A stretch of DNA of 47,593 nucleotides from Candidatus Aminicenantota bacterium. GTDB lineage: Bacteria; Acidobacteriota; Aminicenantia; UBA2199. Below, one piece after another: positions 32,421-40,710 of this stretch. How positions within the stretch are numbered: position 1 is the stretch's first letter; every line of letters begins with the position of its first letter. The stretch covers positions 5,177,804 to 5,225,396 of the forward strand of contig CP070627.1 of NCBI GenBank assembly GCA_020355945.1. The letters are read 5' to 3'. A model generated the notes under the pieces. That model was given only the letters and a program-made list of their open reading frames with translations, was not told the origin of the DNA and made no database searches. A program made the translations under genes and the position numbers.

Positions 32421-33833
32421 TTATTTAACCTGTATTTTCTTCAATCGTTTGCTTAAGGTCTGTCGGGTGAGCCCAAGCATTTTGGCGGCTTTGCTAATAT
32501 TTCCCGCGGAACGGTTCATGGCTTCTGTTATTAAACTCTCTTCCGCTTGCTTCATGGTGGGAAGTCGTGAAAGCGAAGTCAAATCCAATGGAGCCGTTAA
32601 TGAAGGCAGCGGTTTTTTCTTGACAGGCCCGGGAGTAACCGGGATTAACTTTTTAAAGGGCTCCATGGATAAAACCTGGGAATGGGTAGTGCTTACAGCG
32701 TCAAAAATCATGGCCCGCAATTCCCTGATGTTCCCGGGAAAATCATAGTTGGATAGAAGGGTGTGAATTTCCGGGGATAACCGGGGCTTTGTTTTTTTCA
32801 TCGAAGTTGAGGCTTGATTTAAGAAATGCTCGATCAACAAAGGTAAATCATCTAATCTTTCTCGAAGGGGAGGAATATGGATGTGATGGGTGTGAATCCG
32901 ATAATACAAGTCTTTACGGAATTGCCCGGATTTTGCCAATTCTTCGAGATTTCGATTGGTAGAAAATAACCCGCGACCTCGAGCATTGTAAGGTTGATCG
33001 CTGCCCAATTTATAATACTCTTTTTCTTGTAGTAAGCGCAGGAGTTTCACCTGGGAAGCAGGGCTTAATTCCCCGATTTCATCCAGGAAGAGGGTGCCCT
33101 CTACTGCTTGTTCCACCAGGCCTTTACGAGCCTGGTGGGCGTCGGTAAAGGCCCCTCTCCTGTGACCGAACAGTGTATCGCTGAACATATTATCATCCAG
33201 GCCGGACACATTCACCGATACGAATTTCCCTTTCCGGCTGCTGAGTTGATGGAGGGCATGAGCAAATAATTCCTTCCCTGTACCGGTTTCGCCGGTAATA
33301 AGCACGGGTTCTTCGGAAGCAGCAACAGCTTCCATGTATTTAAATATGGAAATCATCTTATCGTCATTGGTTACAATATTTGAGAAAACATCGGGTCGAT
33401 CCAGCCGATCGGCAAGGATCCTATTTTTTAATGTAAGATTCTCCCGTTTTAATTCTTGCAGTTCCAGGAGTCGCCGGACACCGGAAACCAGGCGATTTCT
33501 TTCCACGGGTTTCACCATGTAATCCACTGCCCCGAATTTCATGCAGCTCACTGCTGTATCAAGATTATTGACAGCGGTAATAATAATCACCGGGATTTGA
33601 GGGAAATGTTCGTTGATGCCGCGTAGCAGTTCTTCACCGGGAATATGCGGCATGATTAAGTCCAGGAGAATTACTTCCACCGGTTGATTTTGCAACAGCG
33701 GCATGACTTCTTTGCTGTCCTGGCAAGTAATGATATTGGTAATACCACTGTATTTCAAAGTAACTTTAAACGCCTTTAATATATTGATTTCATCATCCAC
33801 TATCAAGACGGGATGTGTGGGATAGTTTTCCAT
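32421..33833 (-). CDS. NtrC-family sigma54 response regulator
   Basis: The 470-aa protein is a receiver (Asp58 in VILLDLIMPH, Lys108 in MVKPV), a sigma54-activating AAA domain (Walker A GETGTGKE 181-188, Walker B TLFLDEIGEL around 251) and a C-terminal Fis-type helix-turn-helix (GNISKAAKMLGLTRQTLSKR). The loop that contacts sigma54 reads GAFTDA (227-232) instead of the usual GAFTGA. It is 21 bases downstream of the histidine kinase gene on the same strand and is its obvious partner. It should activate sigma54 promoters when phosphorylated; targets are unknown. Confidence 0.94.
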   Translation of the reverse strand: MENYPTHPVLIVDDEINILKAFKVTLKYSGITNIITCQDSKEVMPLLQNQPVEVILLDLIMPHIPGEELLRGINEHFPQIPVIIITAVNNLDTAVSCMKFGAVDYMVKPVERNRLVSGVRRLLELQELKRENLTLKNRILADRLDRPDVFSNIVTNDDKMISIFKYMEAVAASEEPVLITGETGTGKELFAHALHQLSSRKGKFVSVNVSGLDDNMFSDTLFGHRRGAFTDAHQARKGLVEQAVEGTLFLDEIGELSPASQVKLLRLLQEKEYYKLGSDQPYNARGRGLFSTNRNLEELAKSGQFRKDLYYRIHTHHIHIPPLRERLDDLPLLIEHFLNQASTSMKKTKPRLSPEIHTLLSNYDFPGNIRELRAMIFDAVSTTHSQVLSMEPFKKLIPVTPGPVKKKPLPSLTAPLDLTSLSRLPTMKQAEESLITEAMNRSAGNISKAAKMLGLTRQTLSKRLKKIQVK

Positions 33834-33854
33834 TTTTCTTACCTTCTTAACTTT

Positions 33855-36365
33855 CTATCTTCCTGAATCCCCCGCTTCTATCTCCTGGGGGGGTAATAAT
33901 ACGGTGAAGGTAGACCCTTTTCCAACGATGGACTCCACTTCCAGTTCACCGTTATGTTCTTTAATAATTCTTGCGGACACGGATAATCCCAGGCCGGTGC
34001 CCCCGCTGCTTCGTTTGGTGGTAAAAAAGGGGTCCTGGATGAATTTCAGGTTTTCCGCCGGGATACCGGGGCCCTCATCTTTGACACCGATAAGCACTCG
34101 TTTTACGGAAGTGTCGTAGGCGGTAAACACATGGATGGCCTGTTGATTGGTTTCCAGGGCCTGGCAGGCATTCTGGATTAAATTTATAAAAACCTGTTCC
34201 AATTGCTGGGGATTTCCTGTAATAAACGGTATATCGTCACCGTATTCCACGGAAAAATTCCCGGTGGCTTTAACAATCATATTATGCAAAAGAGCAATGG
34301 ATTGTTTAACCACCTGGTTGATATCCAGGCCCCGGGTCATTTCAACGAGATTGGGCCTGGCAAAGTCTTTTAAATCCTCCACCAGGGTTTTAATCCGTTT
34401 GGCACTGGCGGTGATCCCGGAAAACAAATCCGAGACAGATTCCGAGATTTCGGAATAGGGAATTCCTCCCACTTCAAAATTCCCGCTTTCTTCATAGTAT
34501 TGGTCCACCAGGGGTTTCAGTTTCTTCCAGATATCCATTAACACCGGGGTATTGACGATAATAGCGTTGGTGGGATTATTGATTTCATGGGCCACCCCAG
34601 CCACTAAGTTCCCCAGGGAAATCATTTTATCTGCTTGCATGAGCTGCTGTTGGTGGCGTTTTTCCATTTCCTGGGCTTTTTTAACCTGGGTAATGTCCAC
34701 GGCAGTTACCATAACAGCGGCCGAACCCTCAAAATCAAAAGCTTTTGAGATCATTTGCACCCAGCATTTATCCTGGTTTTTCTTTTCTAAAGTTATTTCC
34801 GAAGGATTTTGCCGGTCTGTTCCCTTTAAAAGCTCTAGCCCCACTTGCTTTTGTTGTTCTCGATATTCGGGTGAAACGATTCCCCAGAAATTCATATTTT
34901 TTAATTCTCTCATTGAATACCCGGTGATGATTTTTGTGGCATGATTGGCATAAATGATTTCTTTTCCCCTGTGGATAAATATAATTCCAGGCGTGATCTC
35001 AGCCAATAATCGAAATTTATTTTCACTCTCTTTTAATTCTTGTTCGATATACCGGCGGTGCAGGATAATGGAGGCCTGGTGAATAAATGTTTTAATCACC
35101 TCTGTATTCTTCAATTCGTTTCCCTTTTTTACCAGGACCAGGGCATGGCCAAAAAGCATTTTTCCTTTTTGAAAACCCAGGGAGAATATTTCCCCTATTT
35201 CCAACAATTCTATCAACTGCTGCACTATTGGTTGAGGAATGCCTATGGAACCGGTATCTACAAGGTTTCCCAATTGTTGAACCCGGACGACTTTCGGATC
35301 GCTGATGGTCTTCTTGATCAGGGGTGTCATGGGAAATTTCATGCCCACAGGGTTCCTGCCCAGTATTTTTTTTACTTTCTTTAAATAAGGCGAAATACCG
35401 ACAATTTCGCATATCTCTAAGGTATTGGAGGATTGATGGTAACAGTTGATAATAACGACAGCGCCTTTTATAAGTTTATATAATTGGTGGCCGATGTACT
35501 GGTATATATTATCTTTAGGTGAAAGTTCCACCAGGTCAATGATGGTTTGTGATAAAAATGCCAGGCTGGTGTAATATTCTTGTATGAATTCTTCTGCTAT
35601 TTTATGGTATGCCCGGGTGCGAATGGCATCAATGCCGTAGGCCAGGTCAGCAGCCAGACCCAGTAAAAGTTTTATTTCTTCCTGGCTGAAGGCATCCGGT
35701 TCTGCGGCATAGATGGTCAATGCACCATAGGTGCGTTCATAGAAGGTTAAAGGTAGAGCAATCGAAGAGCGATAACCGAACTTCAATGCATTTTTCCGCC
35801 AGGTTATAAAATCGGGGACCGAAAGGATATCCCGTACAGCAATGGATTTACCGGTTCGGATAGCTGTTCCGCTGGGGCATTGGGCCGGCCGGGTATCTGC
35901 CCAGGTAACCTCCAGGGTTTTGATGTAATCTGCCGGTTCTCCGAATTGGGCTACGGGTCGCACCGACTTTTTGCTGTCTTGTTCTGCAAACCCTACCCAT
36001 GCCAGGCGGTAACCACCGATTTCAACAATAATCCGGCAAATGTCCCGGAGCAAGGCAATTTCGTCCTCGGCATGAACCAGGGCTTTATTGGATTCGCTGA
36101 TCACTTTTAAGGCACGATTTACACCTTTGAGTTCTTCCTCCACCCGTTGACGTTTTACCATCATTCCGGATAATATAACTCCAAAGGTGATAAAAAAAAT
36201 CAACAGGATCAACCGGAAAATGATTTCTGATGTAGATACATTGGTGATAAGCTTTTCCAGGAATGCCCCCTGGGAGAAAACCACGGCATGCAAGCCGGCA
36301 TCGATGATCCAGACGATCACTCCCAGTATAATTGAAAGAAATAATATCTTATGTTGGGCTTTCAT
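33855..36365 (-). CDS. Membrane histidine kinase (two GAF-like domains, PAS, HisKA, HATPase)
   Basis: The 836-aa protein has two membrane segments (about 6-30 and 48-70), a GAF domain (about 95-250), a second GAF-like region (about 260-440), a PAS domain (about 450-565), a dimerisation domain with the phospho-acceptor His593 (GVAHEINNP), and a HATPase with N box FINLIQNACQAL, G1 DEGPGIP and G2 GTGLGLSVSARII. It belongs to the class of kinases with a closed C-terminal ATPase and no receiver. Its AGGAA ribosome site is part of a heptamer repeat array (36366-36414). Together with the regulator after it, it forms a two-component pair; the ligand is unknown. Confidence 0.93.
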   Translation of the reverse strand: MKAQHKILFLSIILGVIVWIIDAGLHAVVFSQGAFLEKLITNVSTSEIIFRLILLIFFITFGVILSGMMVKRQRVEEELKGVNRALKVISESNKALVHAEDEIALLRDICRIIVEIGGYRLAWVGFAEQDSKKSVRPVAQFGEPADYIKTLEVTWADTRPAQCPSGTAIRTGKSIAVRDILSVPDFITWRKNALKFGYRSSIALPLTFYERTYGALTIYAAEPDAFSQEEIKLLLGLAADLAYGIDAIRTRAYHKIAEEFIQEYYTSLAFLSQTIIDLVELSPKDNIYQYIGHQLYKLIKGAVVIINCYHQSSNTLEICEIVGISPYLKKVKKILGRNPVGMKFPMTPLIKKTISDPKVVRVQQLGNLVDTGSIGIPQPIVQQLIELLEIGEIFSLGFQKGKMLFGHALVLVKKGNELKNTEVIKTFIHQASIILHRRYIEQELKESENKFRLLAEITPGIIFIHRGKEIIYANHATKIITGYSMRELKNMNFWGIVSPEYREQQKQVGLELLKGTDRQNPSEITLEKKNQDKCWVQMISKAFDFEGSAAVMVTAVDITQVKKAQEMEKRHQQQLMQADKMISLGNLVAGVAHEINNPTNAIIVNTPVLMDIWKKLKPLVDQYYEESGNFEVGGIPYSEISESVSDLFSGITASAKRIKTLVEDLKDFARPNLVEMTRGLDINQVVKQSIALLHNMIVKATGNFSVEYGDDIPFITGNPQQLEQVFINLIQNACQALETNQQAIHVFTAYDTSVKRVLIGVKDEGPGIPAENLKFIQDPFFTTKRSSGGTGLGLSVSARIIKEHNGELEVESIVGKGSTFTVLLPPQEIEAGDSGR

Positions 36366-36414
36366 TATTCCTCATTCCGCACGCTTCATTCCTCATTCTT
36401 CATTCCTTATTTCA
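36366..36414. repeat. Seven heptamers of CATTCCT type, upstream of the kinase gene
   Basis: Seven 7-base units (TATTCCT, CATTCCG, CACGCTT, CATTCCT, CATTCTT, CATTCCT, TATTTCA) stand in a row, directly against the start codon of the histidine kinase gene. On the minus strand they read AGGAATG, so they also supply its ribosome-binding sequence. Similar 7-base arrays with other words lie at 1374, 8201 and 9645. Confidence 0.75.
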
Positions 36415-36544
36415 CGTTTCTCTTTTTTCTGTCCGGGTGTTTTTGTTTATATTATATAAAATCGAAAACGATTTCAACAATTTTTGAGTAAAAAAACGAA
36501 AAATAAGGGAATAGGATGGACTTTTTTTTTAACTGGTGTAAGAT

Positions 36545-37933
36545 ATGGGGATGAGTACGAATATGGATATCATGTGGCAAGACAGGGAGAAAATTACAGG
36601 GAGGCCTATCGGGAAGGCGCTTGTATCCCTGGCTGCGCCTGCAGTTTTGTCCGTGTTTTTCAACTTTGTATTTGAAATCATTGATATGTTCTGGATTGGG
36701 AAATTGGGAGCTGTTTCAACTGCGGCATTAGGGTCAGCCAGTTTTTTTATATGGATGCTGCGGGGGCTGGGTTTGACCGTGGCCACCGGGGCTATTGCCC
36801 TGGTTTCCCGCCGCACCGGTGAGAAAAATGAACCAGGTCTCCTGGCAGCTATATCAAATGCTATCGGCTCGGCATTTCTCTTTTCTTTACTCATGTTGGT
36901 GATTTTTCTCCCTATTGGGTTGAATATCTTCCGATGGCTCAACCTGGAACCCGCGGTAGCAGCTTTTTCTAGAGAGTATTCTCTTGTCTTTCTCTCCGGC
37001 TTGATCTTTGTTTATTTGATGATGACCCTTGAATACATCATTCGAGGAGTGGGGGATACCCGGACCCCCATGATTATCACCGGGGTTTCCTTCCTTTTGA
37101 ATGCGGTTTTAGACCCTATCTTTATTTTTGTACTGGGGATGGGTTTGAAAGGGGCGGCCTATGCCACTATTCTTTCTCAAGGGGTGGGAGCGCTTTTAAT
37201 GGCTGTGGTACTTCTTAAAAAAATCCCGGCATTAATTCAAAGCCGGTCCAATGGGGTGGCGTTTTCTCCTGGAAAGTCCGGGGAATTTTTCCGGCAGTTC
37301 CATATCATTATAAAAATCGGTGGACCAGTGGGCGTGAGTGACGCGGGATTTTCGTTTATATACCTACTGCTGACCGGGATCATCTGCATTTTCGGAAAAG
37401 AACCCCTGGCTGCCATTACCATTGCCCATCGATTGGAAGGAATTCTCTTTTTTATCTGCCTGGGATTCTCTATGGCAGTGGCTCCCATGGTGGGACAGTA
37501 CCTGGGCGCAGGACAACCCGAAAACGCCAAAAAATCCGTCTACCTCGCCCTGAAAGTAACTTCAGGAATTCTATTGATTATATGTGTTATATATTTCCTC
37601 TTTGCTCCGTTTCTTTTCCGGGTGTTTATTAATGACCCGCTTATTATCCGAGATGGTGTAATTTATTTGCGAATTATTGCTGTTTTTGAAATTTTTCTTG
37701 CCTTTGAGGTGGTTTTAGGTGGGGCGTTTTCCGGGGCTGGTGAAACCCGGCCCCTCTTTTGGGTGGTTTTTCCTCTCACTGCCCTGAGAATTCCCCTGGC
37801 CTATTTGTTTGCTGTGATGCTCCAATTGAAAGTAACCGCTATCTGGGCTGTGATCGCCTTTACCATGGTCTTAAAAGGAGCACTGCTTCTCTATATATTT
37901 AACAAAGGTAAATGGGCAAAAAAGAAGATTTAA
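36545..37933 (+). CDS. MATE-family multidrug/cation exporter
   Basis: The 462-aa protein has twelve hydrophobic segments in two equal halves and the MATE features: ITGRPIGKALVSLAAPA at the start, FWIGKLGAVSTAALG, EYIIRGVGDTRTPM at the middle and GQYLGAGQPENAKKSV in the second half. MATE transporters export drugs or metabolites with Na+ or H+. Several ATGs lie within the first ten codons and none has a good ribosome site, so the start is uncertain by up to nine codons. It is divergent from the kinase gene. Substrate unknown. Confidence 0.92.
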   Translation: MGMSTNMDIMWQDREKITGRPIGKALVSLAAPAVLSVFFNFVFEIIDMFWIGKLGAVSTAALGSASFFIWMLRGLGLTVATGAIALVSRRTGEKNEPGLLAAISNAIGSAFLFSLLMLVIFLPIGLNIFRWLNLEPAVAAFSREYSLVFLSGLIFVYLMMTLEYIIRGVGDTRTPMIITGVSFLLNAVLDPIFIFVLGMGLKGAAYATILSQGVGALLMAVVLLKKIPALIQSRSNGVAFSPGKSGEFFRQFHIIIKIGGPVGVSDAGFSFIYLLLTGIICIFGKEPLAAITIAHRLEGILFFICLGFSMAVAPMVGQYLGAGQPENAKKSVYLALKVTSGILLIICVIYFLFAPFLFRVFINDPLIIRDGVIYLRIIAVFEIFLAFEVVLGGAFSGAGETRPLFWVVFPLTALRIPLAYLFAVMLQLKVTAIWAVIAFTMVLKGALLLYIFNKGKWAKKKI

Positions 37934-37938
37934 AATTT

Positions 37939-38025
37939 TAGCCACAAAGTTACACAAAGACCATTTAATGAAAAGTTTTTGCGGGGTCCAGGGGCAGTTT
38001 TTTCAAAAAGAGCCACTGGCCGCCG
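37939..38025. repeat. Dispersed repeat (AGCCACAAAG..ACACAAAG)
   Basis: AGCCACAAAGTTACACAAAG is followed by ATGAAAAGTTTTTGCGGG and then GCCACTGGCCGCCGGAGGC. The first two parts match the repeat at 9484-9641. It fills the gap between the convergent MATE and glutathione peroxidase genes. Confidence 0.6.
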
Positions 38026-38039
38026 GAGGCATTATTTAT

Positions 38040-38600
38040 TTACTTTAAAGCAGCTTCAATTGCGTCGATTACTTTAGGGTCCTGTGGTTTGATTTTGGGG
38101 TGAAAACGGCTGATAATAGTCCCGTTTTTATCTACCAGGAATTTATCGAAATTCCAGCGGATATCACCGGCAAATTTAGGGTTGGTGTCTTTTCCTGTTA
38201 AAAACCGGTACAAAGGATGAATGTCATCTCCCAATACGGAGATTTTAGAAAACATGGGAAATTGTACTCCATAATTCACCGTACAAAATTCTTTGATCTC
38301 GGTATTGGTGCCAGGCTCTTGCTGCCGAAAATTATTGGCAGGGAATCCCAGTATTACAAATCCTTTTTCCAGGTATTTACTGTAAATTTCCTGGAGCCCT
38401 TTGTATTGCGGGGTAAGGCCGCATTTACTGGCCACGTTCACAATCAAAACCACCTTGACCTTGAATTTCTCAAGGGACACCTTATTACCATCGATATCTA
38501 TCATTTCAAAATCATAAATGGACGCCGTGGTTCCTGCTATCAGCAAATTAAAAAAGCAAAAAAGAATTGCCATTATTCCTGCTGCTGTTGTATTTTTCAT
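38040..38600 (-). CDS. Secreted glutathione peroxidase family protein
   Basis: After a signal peptide (MKNTTAAGIMAIL...TTA|S) the GPx domain follows: peroxidatic Cys in NVASKCGLTPQY, Gln in NNFRQQEPG, and Trp in IRWNFDKFLVD. This is the Cys, not selenocysteine, form; such enzymes usually use thioredoxin to reduce peroxides. The FPCNQF motif of most relatives reads FPANNF. The frame runs 32 codons further upstream, but GAGGAA before the ATG at 38600 and the signal peptide identify this start. It is 22 bases downstream of the FlbD-like gene. Confidence 0.9.
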   Translation of the reverse strand: MKNTTAAGIMAILFCFFNLLIAGTTASIYDFEMIDIDGNKVSLEKFKVKVVLIVNVASKCGLTPQYKGLQEIYSKYLEKGFVILGFPANNFRQQEPGTNTEIKEFCTVNYGVQFPMFSKISVLGDDIHPLYRFLTGKDTNPKFAGDIRWNFDKFLVDKNGTIISRFHPKIKPQDPKVIDAIEAALK

Positions 38601-38622
38601 TTTTACGGTTCCTCTTTTTTTA

Positions 38623-38919
38623 TTAATCGGAGTTATTATTTCTTGTTTTTTTCCTTTCACCTTTCTCTTTTTTCTGTGATTTTTCTTTTGCGGCAACAGC
38701 TTCCGGTAATTTTTTTTCGTATGCTCGTCTTTCCTCTTTGATACCTTTTAAAAAGGCTTTGGATTTTTGGGTCACATCGTAGACCGGGTTTTTTACTTTT
38801 AGTATTTCACCGTCGGTAAGAGTGATCACAGCCCGTCTTTCTTCGTCCATTTCGACTTTTTGAATGACCGTTGTATTTAATAAAATTTCGACTTCGTCTT
38901 CTCTGATTAATCGAATCAT
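38623..38919 (-). CDS. Small FlbD-like protein with basic tail
   Basis: Residues 1-60 match the FlbD/SwrD pattern (MI.L.R..EVEILLNTTVIQKVE ... VITLTDGEILKVK). The C-terminal ~35 residues are Lys/Glu-rich (EKSQKKEKGERKKTRN). FlbD proteins are linked to flagella, but many species have such proteins without flagella. It is cotranscribed with the peroxidase and no flagellar gene is near. The ribosome site is weak (CTGGAG). Confidence 0.6.
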   Translation of the reverse strand: MIRLIREDEVEILLNTTVIQKVEMDEERRAVITLTDGEILKVKNPVYDVTQKSKAFLKGIKEERRAYEKKLPEAVAAKEKSQKKEKGERKKTRNNNSD

Positions 38920-39090
38920 TTTAAACTCCAGTGTTTTTTAAAGATGAATGATACCATGTTTTATGTTTTTTAGCAATTCACAAATTTTTCAAAATCCTTC
39001 GCTGATTTTTGTAAACCACGAGATAAAGAGACATTAGGAACTTTACCTTTAAGTTGCTTGATGCTTTGTTTTCCATTATTCGCCTTAAGT

Positions 39091-40710
39091 TTAATCGATA
39101 GTAATATCGGCCTCTAAAGGATCTTTATTTAAAGAAAATTTAACCTCAAAAGAAAAGGGCCATGGCTTTGCAATTTTATTAAGTGCTCGCCTGGGTTTGT
39201 CTCGAAGTATAAAATTAAGGTCATCCTTGACTCGTTCATAAATTTCAGGTGCATATTTTAAATGTTCAGGTGAAATATAATCTATGGAAATCTTAATATG
39301 CAATCGTTTCTCATTTAATTCTGAATCTCTTAATTCAATATCTAGTTCAGAAAGTTCGGCTCTTTCTGGTTCATCTTTATCACTTAGTTTACGATCCCCA
39401 CGCTCTCTGTCCCATGTTTGGATCTGGTCGCATAACAAAAGAAGACAAGCAAACGGCTCTTCTTCCCATGTTAGATTTTCTATTATAACCTCTTTAAACC
39501 TACCAATAAGATTATGTATACTTATCGCTCGTGCAGCTTCACGTGCATAACATGCTTGTCTTCTATCCATAATGTTTTTCCTAAGATTCAATGCAGCCAA
39601 CATACCATGATCTGCTTTTTCTTCTTTTAAACTTTCTTCCCAAGCAGCCTTTAGTTGAGTCTGTAACGGCCCTTCAAATTCGTGCAACAATGCGTCACCC
39701 TGTTTACAGATATCATCTTTTGCAAAATATTTTATTTGAGGAATCTTTAATTCTAGTTTATCAAAAGTTGAATATATCTCTTCACGGATATTATTTGTCT
39801 CAGAATACTTTTCTAAGCATCCTGCTATATCATGAAAAATCCCAGTATAAAACCATACATTATTGATTGCTTCAAATGAATTTTCTTTTGATATAGGAGC
39901 CATTTTTGAGCGCTCGTCCTTTAACACTTTCCATTTATTTACAAAAAAATCGCGGAGATGTTTATGGTGAAGCAAATAGTACCCCAACCAAAAGACATTA
40001 ATGACATGTCGGGCATGGCCTCTTGCTCGCCGGGAAACGGCCCTTCCAAATAATTCCCATTTTGTCACTACATCCCACATAGGTTGACAATCTTCCCACG
40101 AATTTAATTTTTGGGCGATGGTTTGGATTGAATTCCCCGCTCTTTCGATCTGGTCTCGTTCTGTCCAGCCTTCATCATATCGTCTAATCATATCAAGTAC
40201 GTGCATATGCCAACTCACACAATCACTTAAATTGATATCAGTACGTATTTTTGTTTGGATGAGCGCATCCGGTCGAATTCTAGATAATTCCCTAGATAAG
40301 TTAGATAGACGCCATGTCACATATTCTGGTGGGGCTGTTTTTTTATCCCAAATATCATATAAATCTTCTTTTGCTTCTAATTGCAGGGCTTCCTCTCCCT
40401 GAATTGTATATGCAATAATTGGGATAGGACGACCGGCATCATTTTTTTTAACCCAGTCCTTAACTTTCTTGACAATTTCTAAAAGACGGTTTTCCTCCCT
40501 CTCAGCTTTAGAATCCCAGAACAACATGTCTGCTAAGATTATATCAATTCTATGGTTCATTTTTTTCTCTAACTCTTCGGGGTTTTCTACCCGTTCTATA
40601 TAGATTTGTTCTGTAGGTGGTGGTTTCTTTTTGTTATATGATTTTACTGCTTTCTCTAAATTTATCCAATCCTTTGACTCGTCTTCGATATATAATATAT
40701 AGAAGCTCAT
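39091..40710 (-). CDS. Receiver-like domain fused to an HD phosphohydrolase-like domain
   Basis: The N-terminal ~135 residues resemble a response-regulator receiver: acidic cluster E9-D10-E11 (LYIEDESKDW), Asp61 (DIILADMLFWDS), Thr102, Lys123 (IWDKKT). The remainder has HD-like metal ligands: His232/His235 (RGHARHV), His293-Asp294 (GIFHDIAG), His368 (ADHGML), His399 (ISIHN) and Asp428 (LLLCDQ). This matches no protein I can name. HD domains cleave phosphate esters, often nucleotides or cyclic dinucleotides. Its start overlaps the neighbour's end: the AGGAGGGA ribosome site lies inside the end of the 1698-aa gene and the stop is immediately followed by ATG. So both are made as one unit. Confidence 0.75.
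   Translation of the reverse strand: MSFYILYIEDESKDWINLEKAVKSYNKKKPPPTEQIYIERVENPEELEKKMNHRIDIILADMLFWDSKAEREENRLLEIVKKVKDWVKKNDAGRPIPIIAYTIQGEEALQLEAKEDLYDIWDKKTAPPEYVTWRLSNLSRELSRIRPDALIQTKIRTDINLSDCVSWHMHVLDMIRRYDEGWTERDQIERAGNSIQTIAQKLNSWEDCQPMWDVVTKWELFGRAVSRRARGHARHVINVFWLGYYLLHHKHLRDFFVNKWKVLKDERSKMAPISKENSFEAINNVWFYTGIFHDIAGCLEKYSETNNIREEIYSTFDKLELKIPQIKYFAKDDICKQGDALLHEFEGPLQTQLKAAWEESLKEEKADHGMLAALNLRKNIMDRRQACYAREAARAISIHNLIGRFKEVIIENLTWEEEPFACLLLLCDQIQTWDRERGDRKLSDKDEPERAELSELDIELRDSELNEKRLHIKISIDYISPEHLKYAPEIYERVKDDLNFILRDKPRRALNKIAKPWPFSFEVKFSLNKDPLEADITID

Noticed and set aside
36484..36675. 63-codon frame overlapping the start of the MATE gene
   Set aside because: It ends inside the MATE coding region in another frame and has no family likeness.
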